Source of the DNA: Adiantum capillus-veneris
Taxonomy: Eukaryota; Streptophyta; Polypodiopsida; Polypodiales; Pteridaceae
Assembly: GCA_014529385.2 (NCBI GenBank)
Contig: CM043963.1
Coordinates: 66,504,895 to 66,568,894, forward strand
DNA: 64,000 nucleotides
Direction: 5' to 3'
Shown in pieces: positions 10,370-22,613 of the stretch. Each line of letters begins with the position of its first letter. The first letter of the stretch is position 1. The position numbers and the translations under genes were made by a program. Below the pieces are notes generated by a model. That model worked only from the letters and a program-made list of their open reading frames with translations, had not been told where the DNA came from and made no database searches.

Positions 10370-12120
10370 ATGGCACCCAAATTCAGTCGTGGCCGGAAAT
10401 CCACCATCCGTGTTGATCCTATTCTTGAGGAGTCGGGAAGAGAGTCTGACCCTAAGCAAGAGAAGGTGACTGACACTTAGGCTCACGAGGAGCATGTCAA
10501 GCCGATGAGACGCAGGACTCACAGCAGTCCAGTCATTCTCGACGCAGATGGGAAGAAAGCGAAGCATGGAAAGCCAAGAGTTCTCGGTCCCGGGAGGGGG
10601 ATAAGGGTACCAAGGGAAGTAAAGGCAGTCACCGCACTTCTAGCCGACAGGCCAAAGAGAACACTGACACAGAGACAGAAACAGACATTGATTGGGATGC
10701 AGACACTGACAATTGCAAGAAGACTTCCAGCGGCACCGTTCTGAATCTAAGAAGAGAAGTGGTAGACTCAGTAGGTAGTAATCGGAATGATTACTCATCT
10801 TCTCTGAAAATTTCTTTTTCAATATTTAAGGGAGGTAAGAAGGATGATCCAGACGTTCACATACAGGCTTTTGAGCAGTATGCTGAACTAAAAAATATTG
10901 ATGAAGATGATTGGGGGGATTACTTTCCGCAAACCTTGAAGGAGGCAACAAGGAAATGGTATTACCATTACCCCGCCTGTCAGCTCAGATCCTACAACAA
11001 ATTGCTTAAAGCCTTTAGACTGGAGTATTCCTACAACAGAGGTGATGAAGATATCCTATGTGAAGTGGATAAGATCAAGTAGCAGAATCTATTAGTCCGA
11101 AGTTATGTGGAAAAAATCAAGGAGCTAACCAAGAGATTACAGGAACCGCCATCCGAGAAGAGGTTGCGCGCATGGTTTCCGAATGGTTTTAGAAGCAAAA
11201 AGCTTAGGGAGCAGGAGGTACTAGCTCCAACCAAGAAATTCAGTGATCTGGTACAACAGGCACTGAAGCTAGAACAACAGGCCAAGAAGGAAAAGAGCCA
11301 CAAAAAGAGAAGGTCCAGTAGCAGTAGCTCTGCTACTGAGAATTCTGATTCCAGTGAGGTGTCCAATAGCTCTGAAAGCAACTCTACTGAACGGTCCAAG
11401 GATAAGTCAAAGAAGGGATTTAGGACCAAGAAGATTGAAGAAATGGCTAGACAGATTGCCGAGATTAGCCACACCAGACAGCCAGTTTGGAAGATGGAGA
11501 CTTGGTGTTCGAAATGCAAATCCAAGGACCATATCTCCAACGAGTGCCCACAATGTACTTACTGTAAGGCTTTTGGTCATTTATGGAACAATTGTGGTAT
11601 CAGGATTCATCACTTTAAGAAGGGCAAAGACCTGTCAGTGGTAGCCTATACTAAACCAGTGAAAGTAGAACCCGCCAAAGTATCTCAAGAGGAGAGACCA
11701 GGTACTAGTGGTACTGGTCAAGGACGTGGCTGATTCCAAACAAGTATGGGCCGAGGCAGAGGGAGTTGAAACTTCCAGATTCGGAGTATGAATTGCTACA
11801 CTTGTGGGAAGTACGGCCATTTCGCAGCCCAATGCCCAGACGCACATGCAACTACTGCTACTGAGGCTAAGGCACCAGAGCCAGTCCCAGTATGGGTAGT
11901 CACAAGAAGCAAGGGCGTAGTAATTGAAGAAATTCCAGATACTTCAAAGACACCAGTCACTACTAACAGTAGCACGTGGGCTCAACAAAGAGAAATTTGG
12001 AAGGCCAAGGGTAAAGAGAAGGTGGTAGATGAATGGCAAGAGCAGAGAGAACTAGCGGCTAAAATCACGGAGGATTTAGCCAAGAAGCTGCCAGAGCAGC
12101 CAGAAAGTTCTGAAGCCTGA
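10370..12120 (+). pseudogene. Gypsy gag with three zinc knuckles
   Basis: The likely start is the ATG at 10370 (MAPKFSRGRKS). A TAG near 10478 and a frameshift move the reading into a frame running from about 10550 to 12120. The capsid part includes FKGGKKDDPDVHIQAFEQY and ATRKWYYHYP, the typical retrotransposon gag fold signature. A serine-rich basic stretch follows, then CSKCKSKDHISNEC and CTYCKAFGHLWNNC in tandem, and after a further stop at 11731 a third knuckle CYTCGKYGHFAAQC. Three knuckles are more than usual. A TAG at 11080 splits the capsid. The protein would package the element RNA. Confidence 0.88.
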
Positions 12121-13200
12121 GACATTCAGAAGATACCAGCCTAATCAACTGAGAAAGATCAGTCAATACTGGGCATACCTGAGACCATGCTGGCTGCACT
12201 TCAAGGAATTACTGATGAACTGAGAGTTGATGGAAGGATTGGAAGCACTGCAAGAGAGGAATGGCAGTGTGAAGATACAACCAGTTCTTCGAGCTCTAGC
12301 AACCAGTCTGACCAAGAGAGAGAAGAAATCCACGTTAAAATTTGTGATAGAATTCATAAGTTGATTGTAGAGCTGGAGGATATCAGAAAAATCTTGCCTG
12401 AAGTGGCAAACTTCATCAGACAGCACAGGAAAGCTGAGGCGGAGGCTAGAACAGTGGACCTGATGGCCGTCCGAGATTACAAAGTTCCACTCATTCACGT
12501 GGACTACAAGGTTAGGAAGCAATGGGAACCTCTTTCAAGTGTTATCTTGGATAGAGAGGTAGGAGTTAATATAATGGGAGTTCATCTCCAACAGAGAATG
12601 GTATCACGAATCTAAAGCCAACACCATTTAAAGTGAGAATGCCAGATCACAGAGTGGTACAAACTACGGGCATGATTGAAAATATGCAGATAAGAGTAGG
12701 CAGGGGAAAATTTAAAACCAGCTTCTTAGTTCTGGATGTACAAGGGGCATATGGGATGCTGCTAGGGCGTCCATGGTTGAGAACATCACATGCTGTTCAT
12801 GACTATGCAAATCAAACCTTAACCATAGAAGGGGCCAATGACAGAATTCAGATCCAGACGAACAATACTAGGAGCTGGAGAAAAGAGCTGAGGCCGAAGG
12901 AGTTATGCCAGAAGTATAAGGCAAAGAAGATCAAACGGATATTAGCAGCACTGAACATATTTCCTTTAGCAGAGATTGACTTGAATGCAGTTTTACTGAA
13001 TAAAGAGCATGTTGACAAGTAGAAAAAGAAATTCCCAGATCAGTTTACTGAAATCAACACAGGCGAAAAATTAGTTCAGCTAATTGGGAGGTTGGTGGAA
13101 TCAACTGATACTGGTATGGTAGAGGAGCTAGTACGTTCTAAAGAACACACAGTGGATCAGAATGGTGATTCAAAATTGAATGGGCCATCCTAGGATTATG
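12121..13200 (+). pseudogene. Gypsy aspartic protease region
   Basis: A spacer (12187-12470) rich in acidic and polar residues leads into a retropepsin-like segment. The active site position reads VILDREVGVNIMG, so the expected D-(S/T/G)-G triplet is lost. After a frameshift near 12610 the frame continues with LVLDVQGAYGMLLGRPWLR and HAVHDYANQTLTI, which are characteristic of this protease's C-terminal half. A stop at 13020 and another at about 13192 follow. It would have cleaved the Gag-Pol precursor. Confidence 0.78.
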
Positions 13201-13208
13201 CTGAGGAA

Positions 13209-14320
13209 TTGACTAAACGAAAAGGAGGCGGGCCTAATTGGTTGCTTCCAGATGACCAAGAAGTGGAAGAATGGAACCTAGGCTTGGAGGATAGTCCTAG
13301 GATGATCAAGGTCAACAAGTATCTCAACCCGGTAATGAAGGAAAAGGCATGCAGGATGTTCCAGAACTATAAAGACGTATTTGCCTGGGAACATACAGAC
13401 CTGAAGGGGGTGGATCCTGAAGTATGTTAGCACCGGAATCTGTTGAAGCTAGATGCTAGGCCAGTACAATTGTAAAGATACCGAATGAACCCCAACTATG
13501 CTAAGAAGGTCAAAGAGGAGATTGATAATCTCTTCAAGGCTGGGTTCATCACAGAGGTGGCCAGTAGCGATTGGCTATTTCCCATAGTCGTAGTTCCCAA
13601 GAAAAATGGGAAATTGAGAGTTTGTGTTGACTATAGGAAACTCAACTCCCAAACTATTAAAGATCCATTTCCATTGCCTTTTACTGACATGTTGCTTGAT
13701 GAGATCACAGGTTTAGCTTTACGGATGGTTATAGCGGCTATAACTAGTTACAGATCGCTCTTGAAGATAGAGAGAAGACCACTTTCATCACCGAGTGGGG
13801 AGCTTTCATGTATCTGGTGATGCCTTTCGGCCTGTGCAATGCACCAGCTACCTTTCAGCGGTGTATGATGGAAATGTTTCATGAATTCCTTCATCGGTTC
13901 CTCACTATCTTTATGGATGACTTTACTGTATATTCAGATGAAGAACAACACCTACTATTCTTAGAAATGGTTTTCAAACGCTGTAAGGAGAAGCAGATTT
14001 GTTTGAATCCATTTAAATCCGTTTTCTTAGTCTAGAAGGGACAGCTACTGGGACATGTGGTATCCCGAAATGGAATAGAAATGGCCAACGATAAAATTCA
14101 ATGTGTTCAGCAAGCTAAAGCACCTAGAAACGCATCAGAGCTAAGCTCTTTCCTGGGTTATGTTAACTTATATATAAGGTTTGTACATAAGTTTGCTTCT
14201 CAAGCAGTACCATTATACAAACTCACAAAGAAGACCAATAAGTTCAATTGGACTGCTAAATGTGAGGAGAGCTTCCAAAATATGAAAAAGGCCATTATCA
14301 GTAAACCAATCCTTAGGCAA
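13209..14320 (+). pseudogene. Gypsy reverse transcriptase
   Basis: The frame shows the RT entry motif EEIDNLFKAGFITEV, the VPKKNGKLRVCVDYRKLN box and DPFPLPFTDMLLDEI. A frameshift near 13715 passes into TDGYSGYN*LQIA (TAG where glutamine is expected) and TTFITEWGAFMYLVMPFGL. The catalytic box is IFMDDFTVYSD, an F-M-D-D variant of YxDD. Stops at 13428, about 13472 and 14033 all lie where CAG or CAA would fit. The C-terminal LLGHVVSRNGIEM and SSFLGYVNLYIRFV segments are typical. The gene is dead. Confidence 0.92.
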
Positions 14321-14735
14321 CCAAACTGGGATGTTATTTTCCATGTACATGTGAACGCTTCAGGATTGACAATGGGGGCGATATTGGCTCAGCTTGACGG
14401 AAGGACTGATTATCCTGTTTATTTTGCCAGTCTCGCAGATTCAGTCAAGCTGAACAAGGATATACAACTATTGAGCGAGAAGCCCTTGGAATGGTTTTCA
14501 ATGCTACAAAGTTCAGGCATTACCTGTTGGGAAAGTTGTTCCATTTTTATGTGGACCATCAGGCTCTTCTGTTCTTGATTAATAAAGTCATTATTCAAGG
14601 TAGACTGATACGGTGGTATGATGTTCTTAATGGAGTTTGAATTTAGAATTTTTCATAAGCTTGACAAGAATTACTATGGAGCTGATTTTCAGTCAAGAAG
14701 TACGGAAGATTATTTAGAATCACCCTTGAGGGACC
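14321..14735 (+). pseudogene. Gypsy RNase H
   Basis: The frame begins WDVIFHVHVNASGLTMGAIL and continues YPVYFASLADS. A frameshift near 14480 moves to a frame with ALGMVFNATKFRHYLLGK and FYVDHQALLFLINK, the conserved gypsy RNase H/connection segments. Two stops follow before integrase. The first acidic residue position reads N rather than D in VNAS, so the catalytic site may also be altered. Confidence 0.85.
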
Positions 14736-14738
14736 AGT

Positions 14739-16445
14739 GTGGACACTGACTTATTTCAGCTGGAGGCAGGAGAATCAGTTGATCCTAAATGGTATGATGT
14801 TTATCAGTTTCTTTCTCAAGGTGCTTTTCCAGAGGACTGGAAGCAAAACCAGAAGAAATCTTTGGTCATCAAAAGCTTGAAGTTTACTATCATCGGAGGG
14901 TCACTCTATCGATTGGGTGTTGATGGTATACTTCGGCGTTGTGTGCCTATGGAAGGAAGAATGCAAGTTATTTCAGAAGCACATAATGGAGAATTTGGTG
15001 GACATTTTTCCAATGAAGTAACCTACAAGAAGATTCTGCAAGCTGGTATGTGGTGGCAAACACTAATTGCTGATGTTAGAAGTTTTTGTAAAACTTGTGA
15101 CATATGCCAAAGAATGGGTCAACCAACAACTACAGATATGACTCCTTTAACGCCAGTACAACCACTGGGTGTGTTCATGAAATGGGGATTAGATTTTATG
15201 GGATCTTTTAAGAAGGTTACTCCCATGAAGAACAAGTACATAGTAATGGATACTTGTTATGTCACTAAGTGGGTTGAAGCTAAGACTCTTCCTAACAACA
15301 CAGCCAAGTCAACTGCAAGGTTTCTATTTGAGAATATTGTTTGTCGATATGGTTGTCTAGTAGAGATTGTGTTAGACCAAGGAACACATTTTATCAATGA
15401 CACCATGGAAATTCTATTGGATATGCTTTCAGTCAAGCATCGGAAATCTACTCCATATTATCCCAGATGCAATGGATAGGCTGAAAGTAGCAACAAGACA
15501 ATCAAGACTATTCTCACTAAGGTTGTGCAGAAGAAACCAGACCAGTGGGATTTTAAACTCCAAACTACTCTATGGGCGTATACGATAGCTTACAAGGTCA
15601 CTACTGGGTTGACACCATTCAGAATGGTGCATGGCATTGAAGCTGTGGTTCCTATGGAGTTTGTTATTTCAAGTCTGAGAATGGCTGTGAAGTATGACTT
15701 AGACTTTAACTACAATCTGAAAAAGCGCCTAGATGAACTTATGCAGTTAGATGAACTCAGGAAGCGGGCTATACTGGAACAAGAAATTGTTCAACGACGA
15801 AGGAAGCACTGGCATGATCGCCGAATTAAGGTTCGGGAATTTCAGAAAGGAGATTTGGTGCTTCTCTATCAGTCTATACTGGGTCAGAAGAAGCCAAACG
15901 TGAAAATTGCCTGGGCAGGACCATTTGAAGTAGACTGGGTCTTCTCCAATGGTACAGTAAGACTGAAATATTTATCTGGATTATTGTTGCCAGGAGTATA
16001 TAATGGTGCAAAGATCAAGCTTTACTATTCAGAAGCTAGAGAGTTTGGGCAAGAACAAGGTACTAGGGAATTGGGAACTACAGATCAAGAGATACCAGAA
16101 TCGGATATTTTTGGGCTTTTTCATGTGCAACCAGTCCCAATTCCAGAACCAGTATCAGTAGAACCAAACCAGACTGATCTCAAAATCAGTACCAGTGTGA
16201 TACTAGACTGGGAACTAGTCCAGTATCAATGGGAACACACTTTTCAAATTTTAAGCGCCCAACGGTCAGATGACACGCCAATAGTAATCATTTCAAAGAT
16301 GGGTAGGTGTCTTGTCCAATGCATGTCTGCCACAACAGCAGTGATGCACACAAATCTAGGAGCGGCGAGTGGTGGAGCTTTTATGGCGCGAACACGTATA
16401 ACAGTCGGGAGAGTTGGCATTTTTCCTCACAAATCCCCTACGTGA
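14739..16445 (+). pseudogene. Gypsy integrase
   Basis: The N-terminal zinc region has EAHNGEFGGHFS and CKTCDICQRMG. The core has KWGLDFMGSF, VMDTCYVTKWVEAKTL, IVLDQGTHFIND and, after TAG at 15477 in place of the usual glutamine of NGQAES, SNKTIKTILTK. The C-terminal domain has a basic stretch KHWHDRRIKVREFQKGDLVLL and the GPF module WAGPFEVDWVFSNGTVRLKY. The frame then runs on for about 150 residues beyond the usual end, rich in Q, E and P, to TGA at 16443. Only the single amber codon separates the two intact halves. The protein would insert the cDNA. Confidence 0.93.
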
Positions 16446-16628
16446 CGATTTCCTCCCGTTATTCATTCGCCATCGCCAAGCTCTGAAGTATCTTCGCTAC
16501 AGCTGCAGACCTCGTCTTTTGAGGAGACAGTTGACTGTCGATTAGCTTTACCAACGACACTTGGGTACGGCTTTGACGCATCAAGTAAGTCTTCTTCTCC
16601 TTCGCGTGTTTCGTCGTCTTCACACTGT

Positions 16629-17756
16629 ATGGGTAGGAAGAAGCGCTCAGACAAGATGCAGGAATCTCTTGAGGAAACCCAAGCCATCGTCACTGCTGCA
16701 AAGGCAAGCCTTCCCATCATTCCCAGCAAGATTCAACGCTATGTATTCACCGACCAAGCTATGGCTTTACTGCAATTATGGGATCTACGAATCTTTTTGC
16801 AAGCCACAAGAATAGCTTTCGACGCGGACATCATCAAGCAGGTATTTGATTATTTCGATGCTGAAGATGGCAGTGCCATAGTGTATGGTAAAAAGGTGTC
16901 GGCTACACCAGAAGACATAGCTTTTGCATTCCGGATCCCCAATGAGCCCAAGCCATCTGTGGCGACCCCACAACAGATAAGTATAGTCCTAAAAGAAGAT
17001 GAAGCGGCTAAGCGCAAGCGCAAGGCCAGTGGTCAAGGGATTCCAGTGGTAGGACTGGAAGATTCTACTGCTTACAGGTTTGTGGCCGAAGCAGTAAGCC
17101 TTAAAAATAATCCAACATATGTATCTGAGAAAGTCTTTGCTATGTTATTGGCCAAGACATTGGATTCAAAGACCTCTATCAATCTTTGTCAAATCCTGTC
17201 ACACAACGTGCTTTAGCAAACTACCAAGTTGAAATCCCAGAGTGTTTTTAAAGCTTGGTATGTTTGGCAATTTTTGTATTGGGCCACTGCTCTAGATGCT
17301 CATGGCCAAGTAAAATCGGCTTGGAGTGAGAAGCCAGTTTCAGAACCCAAGAATATTGATTTATCCTCAGATGACGAAGCCACGGACAGTCAGACCACTC
17401 CAGCTGGTCTGAAAAGGAAAGCCACCGAAGATCACGCTGGCATTTCGAAGAAACCAAAAATGACACTGATGAAGAGTAGTGCTTTTCTGAAGTAGATAGA
17501 GAGTCAGGTCAAAACTGTGAATACTGAAAAGGCTATAGTGAGCCAAACCAATAAACAACCTGCTCAGAATGTTGCAGTCAACCAGTCTGTAGGACATAGT
17601 ACAGTCGCTATTGGTACCGGCAAAGATCAGGCAAAGGCATCGACTTCTGAGAAGGTAGCAGAGCAGTCGGCTGTGGACAAAGGCAAAGGTCCAGCTTCTC
17701 CAACCTTACTGGGTGGTGTCTGTATTTCAAATAATAAGAGGCTTTGCACCTGGTAA
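16629..17756 (+). pseudogene. Extra ORF after integrase, N-terminal globular part
   Basis: A frame beginning MGRKKRSDKMQESLEE gives about 195 residues, including IQRYVFTDQAMALLQLWD and YGKKVSATPEDIAFAFRIP. The latter recalls the (I/V)x(F/I)TPxxIxxxLxIP pattern of plant transposon proteins found in Athila-type elements; this is pattern resemblance only. After TAG at 17214 the same frame continues (FKAWYVWQFLYWATALDAHG) and becomes polar with a basic KRKATEDHAGISKKPK stretch that could be a nuclear signal. TAG at 17493 ends that part. Function is unknown. It stands where env-like ORFs of Athila elements stand, but I see no signal peptide or transmembrane segment. Confidence 0.6.
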
Positions 17757-20080
17757 AGATGGACAGGTTGCAGCAGATGTAGAGCCATCCATTGAAAGGG
17801 CGTCTCTTTCTACAAAAAGCTGATTATGCAGCCTTACCCTATATGGCTCCAGTGACAGTATATGAGCCTACTAATTCTGACCCAGCTACGGTTAAGGATG
17901 GATGTTCAATCCTCATCCAGTCTTCCTGGAATACTATTGTCCACTATATGGGACAAATGTTGGAGGCTACAGGGTCTGAAGATGAACTGAAAAAGGCTAA
18001 AGATGACTTGAAGGAAGCTGAAGACTAGATTCAAAAGCTCAAGATAGCACAAGATGAGCAGAATATGCGCCATAGGCTACTTGAAGCTCATTCACATAGG
18101 GTTATTGAGCTATTAAAAAAAAATCTAGCTAAGGCGGAGTCTAAGATGCTGATCATCAAGGAAGAAAGGAATGAAGCGCAGAGAGCTGCAGATCGGGTGG
18201 AAACAATGCTGAAAATGAAGATAATTGACTTCAACTCCTTGCTACGTAGCCATACAGCTCTGAAGGCTTCCCTCGCTGACAGATATATTTATAACAACTT
18301 GGCTGAAATTTTAAATCCAGCAGGCAACGCTGTCTTTGATCTGGAAAATTTGAAGTCTCTCATGGAGACCATGCAGAGTGTTTTGCAGGACAAAGTGGCT
18401 GAATATAATAATTCTCTGACAAATCAAGAAATCCTAGATTATATTGACCAGCAGAATTCCCTGGATGAAGCAGAAGAAGATAAGGAAGAAGAAGAGGATA
18501 AGGACGAAGGAGCTGATAAGGAGGAGGATGACCAAGAAGAAGGGCATACTAATGATGATGATGATGCCCCACCTCCACCTCCAGGACCTGGTACTGGTGG
18601 CATAGGGCCAACTGAAGGAGGTCAGCCACAGCCAGACCAGCCAGGCCAGAATGAAGGGCAGCAGTCAGGTAATCAGTAGTCAGAAGAACAACATCCCAAT
18701 CACACTGGGAATCAGCCAACAAATCAGTCCCAGCTCAGTAGGGAGGCTAAAGGGAAAAGCAAAGTTCAAGATGAGAGACCAACGCTGATCAACAACATTA
18801 CTTGCAGCTTATCACCCTGAACAGGCAATTGAGACATCAACATGCTTCCATCACCAGACAATATCTGGAGGATGATGATCTCCTGTCGGATCTGGAACGT
18901 TTTCAGAGACTGTATGTCGGGGCCAAGGAAATGGTGGAGCATTGGAAATCAATGGCTTTTCATGATCAAGAAACTTGCCGTTTACCTGTGCATACCAGTA
19001 CAGTCCAGTGTTGCTCGAAAGGGTTCCTGAATGGATAATCACTGCTGAAGAGAGAGTGACCAACCCACATTTGCAAAGACATTCTACTGTAGATTGTCAC
19101 TCTCTCGCTGTTGAATTAGAATTTCTGCTTAGAAACAAACCAACCTACAAATGTATGAAGGATGTTAGGGAACAATTAAAGGAGGTTTTGGTGCAGATGC
19201 AAATTGGCAGAGGAGTCTTGGATCAAAGAGTAAGGGCCATTCTTGAAGATCAGACAGCCACTAGTAAAGGACCGCAGACTAGAATTTCAGTCGGAGAACA
19301 CGCAACTGCTCTCCAAAAATTGTTTCAGCTAGTGAGAATCACCAGAAAGATGATGCAGCAAGAGAACCAGGCTGTTCTCAATTTTTTAGAATTCTTGCCT
19401 GATTCTCTAGTTCTCTTGTATGCCTTCCCAGCAAGAGAGACGGAACTGCCAAGATTTTTTCCAGCACTTTATCCTCAACATCCAGAACCAGTTGACCACC
19501 TTACATACTTCAAGATTATTGATGAGCTCTAGGATTGGTATGAGTGATCGACTGTGGAATGGAAAACTTGGCAAACACTATTCAATGATGCTCTCCAACT
19601 CAATGATATTCATGAGCTGAAAGAAGAGATGCAGAGGATCCGGATATGTATGGGTCAGTGGAAGATTCAATCAGGGGCCTGACCAAGATCACTAATCAGC
19701 TGTTGCAACTTACTGTTGAATCCTCTAAATTGCATGAAAAGGATATTGTAGCTAAGGCGGGCCTAGCACCATAGTATAGGGAGATGGCTGAGATTCTTTT
19801 CGAAGATCAGGTAAAAAATAATCAGCCTCTTCCAGAAGGATGGATCCATACTGCTTTGCATTGTCACAAGCTGGCCAACACACTCTATGATCCTGAGACC
19901 AAAACCTATCATTCCGTCACGCCTTATGAAGTAGAGATGACCACAGAAAGGAGGGATCAGCTTGAGCAGGAGGCCATTTACCGGCTTATCCAGAAGGAGA
20001 ATGCCGGTACTGGGACTTCTCAGACGCCATCCAGGTCAAAGGGCAAACGGAAGCTGGTTCAGTGGAAGGATATTGGGTAG
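17757..20080 (+). pseudogene. Extra ORF after integrase, coiled-coil and C-terminal part
   Basis: Several frames in succession (17792-18679, 18802-18990, 18975-19532, 19784-20080) continue the downstream ORF. The first is strongly helical and charged (ELKKAKDDLKEAED, KNLAKAESKMLIIKEERNEA), predicted coiled coil, ending in a run of E/D/K residues and a P/G/Q-rich tail around 18560-18675. The third has VREQLKEVLVQMQIGRGVLDQ and a hydrophobic LPDSLVLLYAFPARE. The total would exceed 1000 codons with the preceding part. No enzyme motif was found. Homopolymeric acidic runs and the proline-rich tail suggest a structural or chromatin-interacting protein; that is speculation. Confidence 0.55.
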
Positions 20081-20312
20081 TTCCATCTCAGAATTCAGTG
20101 GCCACTTTTCTTCCTCAGCTGGAAGGTTGATATCAGTTTTTGTAGACGATGAGAGCTCTACCTTGGCCTTTTCAGCTGCCTCTCGCAATCTTTGTATCTA
20201 TCATTGGTCAAGTCCAATCCCCAACATCAGAAGCAGACGGTGGATTTTTCAGCTTCAAATCAAAATCAAACAAGGGAAATTTTTTAGAAATTTTGGAATC
20301 TTGCCAAAATTC

Positions 20313-20329
20313 AAGAAAGAAGGGAAGGA
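20313..20329 (+). other. Polypurine tract
   Basis: AAGAAAGAAGGGAAGGA ends directly before TGTAGACGGC, fixing the 3' LTR start at 20330 rather than at the second TGTAGA copy at 20357. Confidence 0.85.
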
Positions 20330-20852
20330 TGTAGACGGCTCAGACAGTTTCACTGATGTAGATGGCTCAGACAGTTTCACTGAGTGGGAACGTTCTCTTA
20401 TGAGACGGGTAGTGAATTAGTCACGTAATTACTATGTTAAACCCAAGGTATATAAATAGGGCCCATTACATTGTAATCGGATTGGCATTTGGGTTAGCAC
20501 AATCTTGAGCATAGTCGGATCAGCATTTTGGCGGCATTTGTACTTGAGTTGTCAATCATTGGCAGTTGTTGTCGGCTGTACTCTATCTGTAAATCACATC
20601 ATACTCACTGTAATCTTTCATCTGTAATTCCAATCACGACAGATATTCTAGTTACACTTACTCTGTATTCAGTACTTTGAATCTGAATCTGAATATTATT
20701 CTCAGTACGTAGTCTGGTTCTCATTCCAGTAGATAAATTCCAGTTCAGTTTTAGATTCTCTGTTCAGTCGACTGTCTAAACTAATACATCATCAGTAGCC
20801 GAAATCTTCTAACATTGGAATTAGCTATCTCAAGAGATCAACTCCAATTCCA
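20330..20852 (+). repeat. Gypsy 3' LTR (523 bp) with a duplicated 27-bp start
   Basis: It begins with two tandem copies of a 27-bp unit (20330-20356 and 20357-20383), starting TGTAGACGGC and TGTAGATGGC; the 5' LTR has one. A TATA-like box is at 20449-20458. The remainder aligns with the 5' LTR apart from small indels. It is followed by the TTCTT target copy. Confidence 0.94.
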
Positions 20853-21511
20853 TTCTTCAATAAAGATATGGTCAATTGCATGGTCTGCATCTCTTTATGT
20901 GGAAGAAATTTTCCAAATAAACAATCCTTCAGGAAATTGATGCCTCTATATGGAAGAATTTTTCAAGAGTTCTATGTCAAAAATTATTGTCTTATGTAGC
21001 ACAAATGCAAGAGCCTTTTCCGGAGAAAGTTGTTAAAATCATTATCTAGATATCCAAATTCTCATGGCAATATAATTCTCCATACACCACCTAAGCTCAT
21101 GAGTCCAAAGCTACATTTTGAAATAACACTTGTCATTTCCCTCAAATTCACCACCCTTTGCTTTATTTTGAACCTCAAAAGTATGACCTCAATAGCCAAT
21201 AGTGTAACCATCTCAATCCACCACAAGAGTAACCTCTTTTGGTGTTCACAACCTCATGTCCTTGAGCTGTAATCAAGATTTTATCAACATATATTAGGAT
21301 ACTTCATCTTGGAATTTTCATAATCTTTGCCTTGCAAGGCTATCATGTTTACAAACTCTAACACAAAAAAAATGTTATTTTATGCACTATTTGAAATCCA
21401 ATATTGCGAGTGCTAGTTAGATGAAGCATTTCTCATTGAAGAATCCCTAACTCTCATTTTCCTCGAAATGGTATGTAGCTGATTTTGGAAGGCTACCGAG
21501 TTGCCACATAA

Positions 21512-21515
<4 letters not shown>

Positions 21516-21560
<45 letters not shown>

Positions 21561-21579
21561 CAAGTTGCCATAGAATAAA

Positions 21580-21623
<44 letters not shown>

Positions 21624-21625
21624 TG
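21516..21625. repeat. (CT)n and (TG)n tracts separated by 25 bp
   Basis: CT runs from 21516 to 21558 and TG from 21582 to 21625 with one interruption. The spacer repeats part of the unit flank (CAAGTTGCCATAGAATAAAT), so the pair marks a small internal duplication. Confidence 0.95.
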
Positions 21626-22385
21626 GAAGTTGTAATTGGAAGCATGTCATACAGATCTTCTCTAGAAAATGTACATATAATACAATTTTGGTCGTTGATC
21701 CTTGTTGGATAATACTAGAATTTCTTCTTCAGTAAAGATATGGTCAATTGCATGGCCTTCATCTCTTTATGTGGAAGAAATTTTCCAAATAAACAATCCT
21801 TTAGGCAATTGATGCCTCTATATGGAAGAAATTTTCAAGAGTTCTATGTCAAAAAGTATTGGTCTTATGTAGCACAAATGCAAGAGCCTTTTTCAGAGAA
21901 AGTTGTTGAAATCATTATCTGGATATCCAAATTCTCATGGCAATATAATTCTCCATACACCACCTAAGCTCATGAATCCAAAACTACATTCTGAAATAAC
22001 ACTTGTCATTTCCCTGAAATTCACCACACTTTGTTTTATTTTGAACCTCAAAAGTATGACCTCAATAGCCAATAGTGTAACCATCTCAATCCACCACAAG
22101 ACTTTCAACCTCTTTTGGTGTTCACAACCTCATGTCCTTGAGCTGTAATCAAGATTTTATTAACATATATTAGGATACTTCATCTTGGGATTTTCATAAG
22201 TTTTGCCTCGCAAGGTTGTCATGTTTACAAACTAACACAAAAAAAAAGTTATTTTATGCACTATTTGAAATCCAATATTGCGAGTGCTAGTTAGATGAAG
22301 CATTTCTCATTGAAGAATCCCTAACTCTCATTTTCCTTGAAATGGTATGTAGCTGTTTCTGGAAGGCTACCAAGTTGCCACAAAA

Positions 22386-22422
<37 letters not shown>

Positions 22423-22609
22423 TTGGTGTCCCACACGAGGGTGCAATTTTTTTTTTGATAGGTGCACCTCTCCTCTTCGTGCAAACTCTAACACAAAAAA
22501 ATTGTTATTTTATGCACTATTTGAAATCCAATATTGCGAGTGCCCTAACTCTCATTTTCCTTTAAATGGTATGTAGTTGATTTTGGAAGGCTACCAAGTT
22601 GCCACATAA

Positions 22610-22613
<4 letters not shown>

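Larger units (their letters stand above)
9825..20852 (+). mobile_element. Ty3/gypsy LTR retrotransposon of 11.0 kb with an extra 3' coding region
   Basis: LTRs begin TGTAGA and end TTCCA. The 5-bp sequence TTCTT flanks both sides (9820-9824 and 20853-20857), and the interrupted host sequence is seen uninterrupted in the paralogous copy around 21716-21740. Domain order is gag, protease, RT, RNase H, integrase, then about 3.5 kb of further coding-like sequence before the polypurine tract. The size and downstream ORF resemble the Athila/Tat group, but the lineage is not proven. Many stops and several frameshifts make it inactive. Confidence 0.95.
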
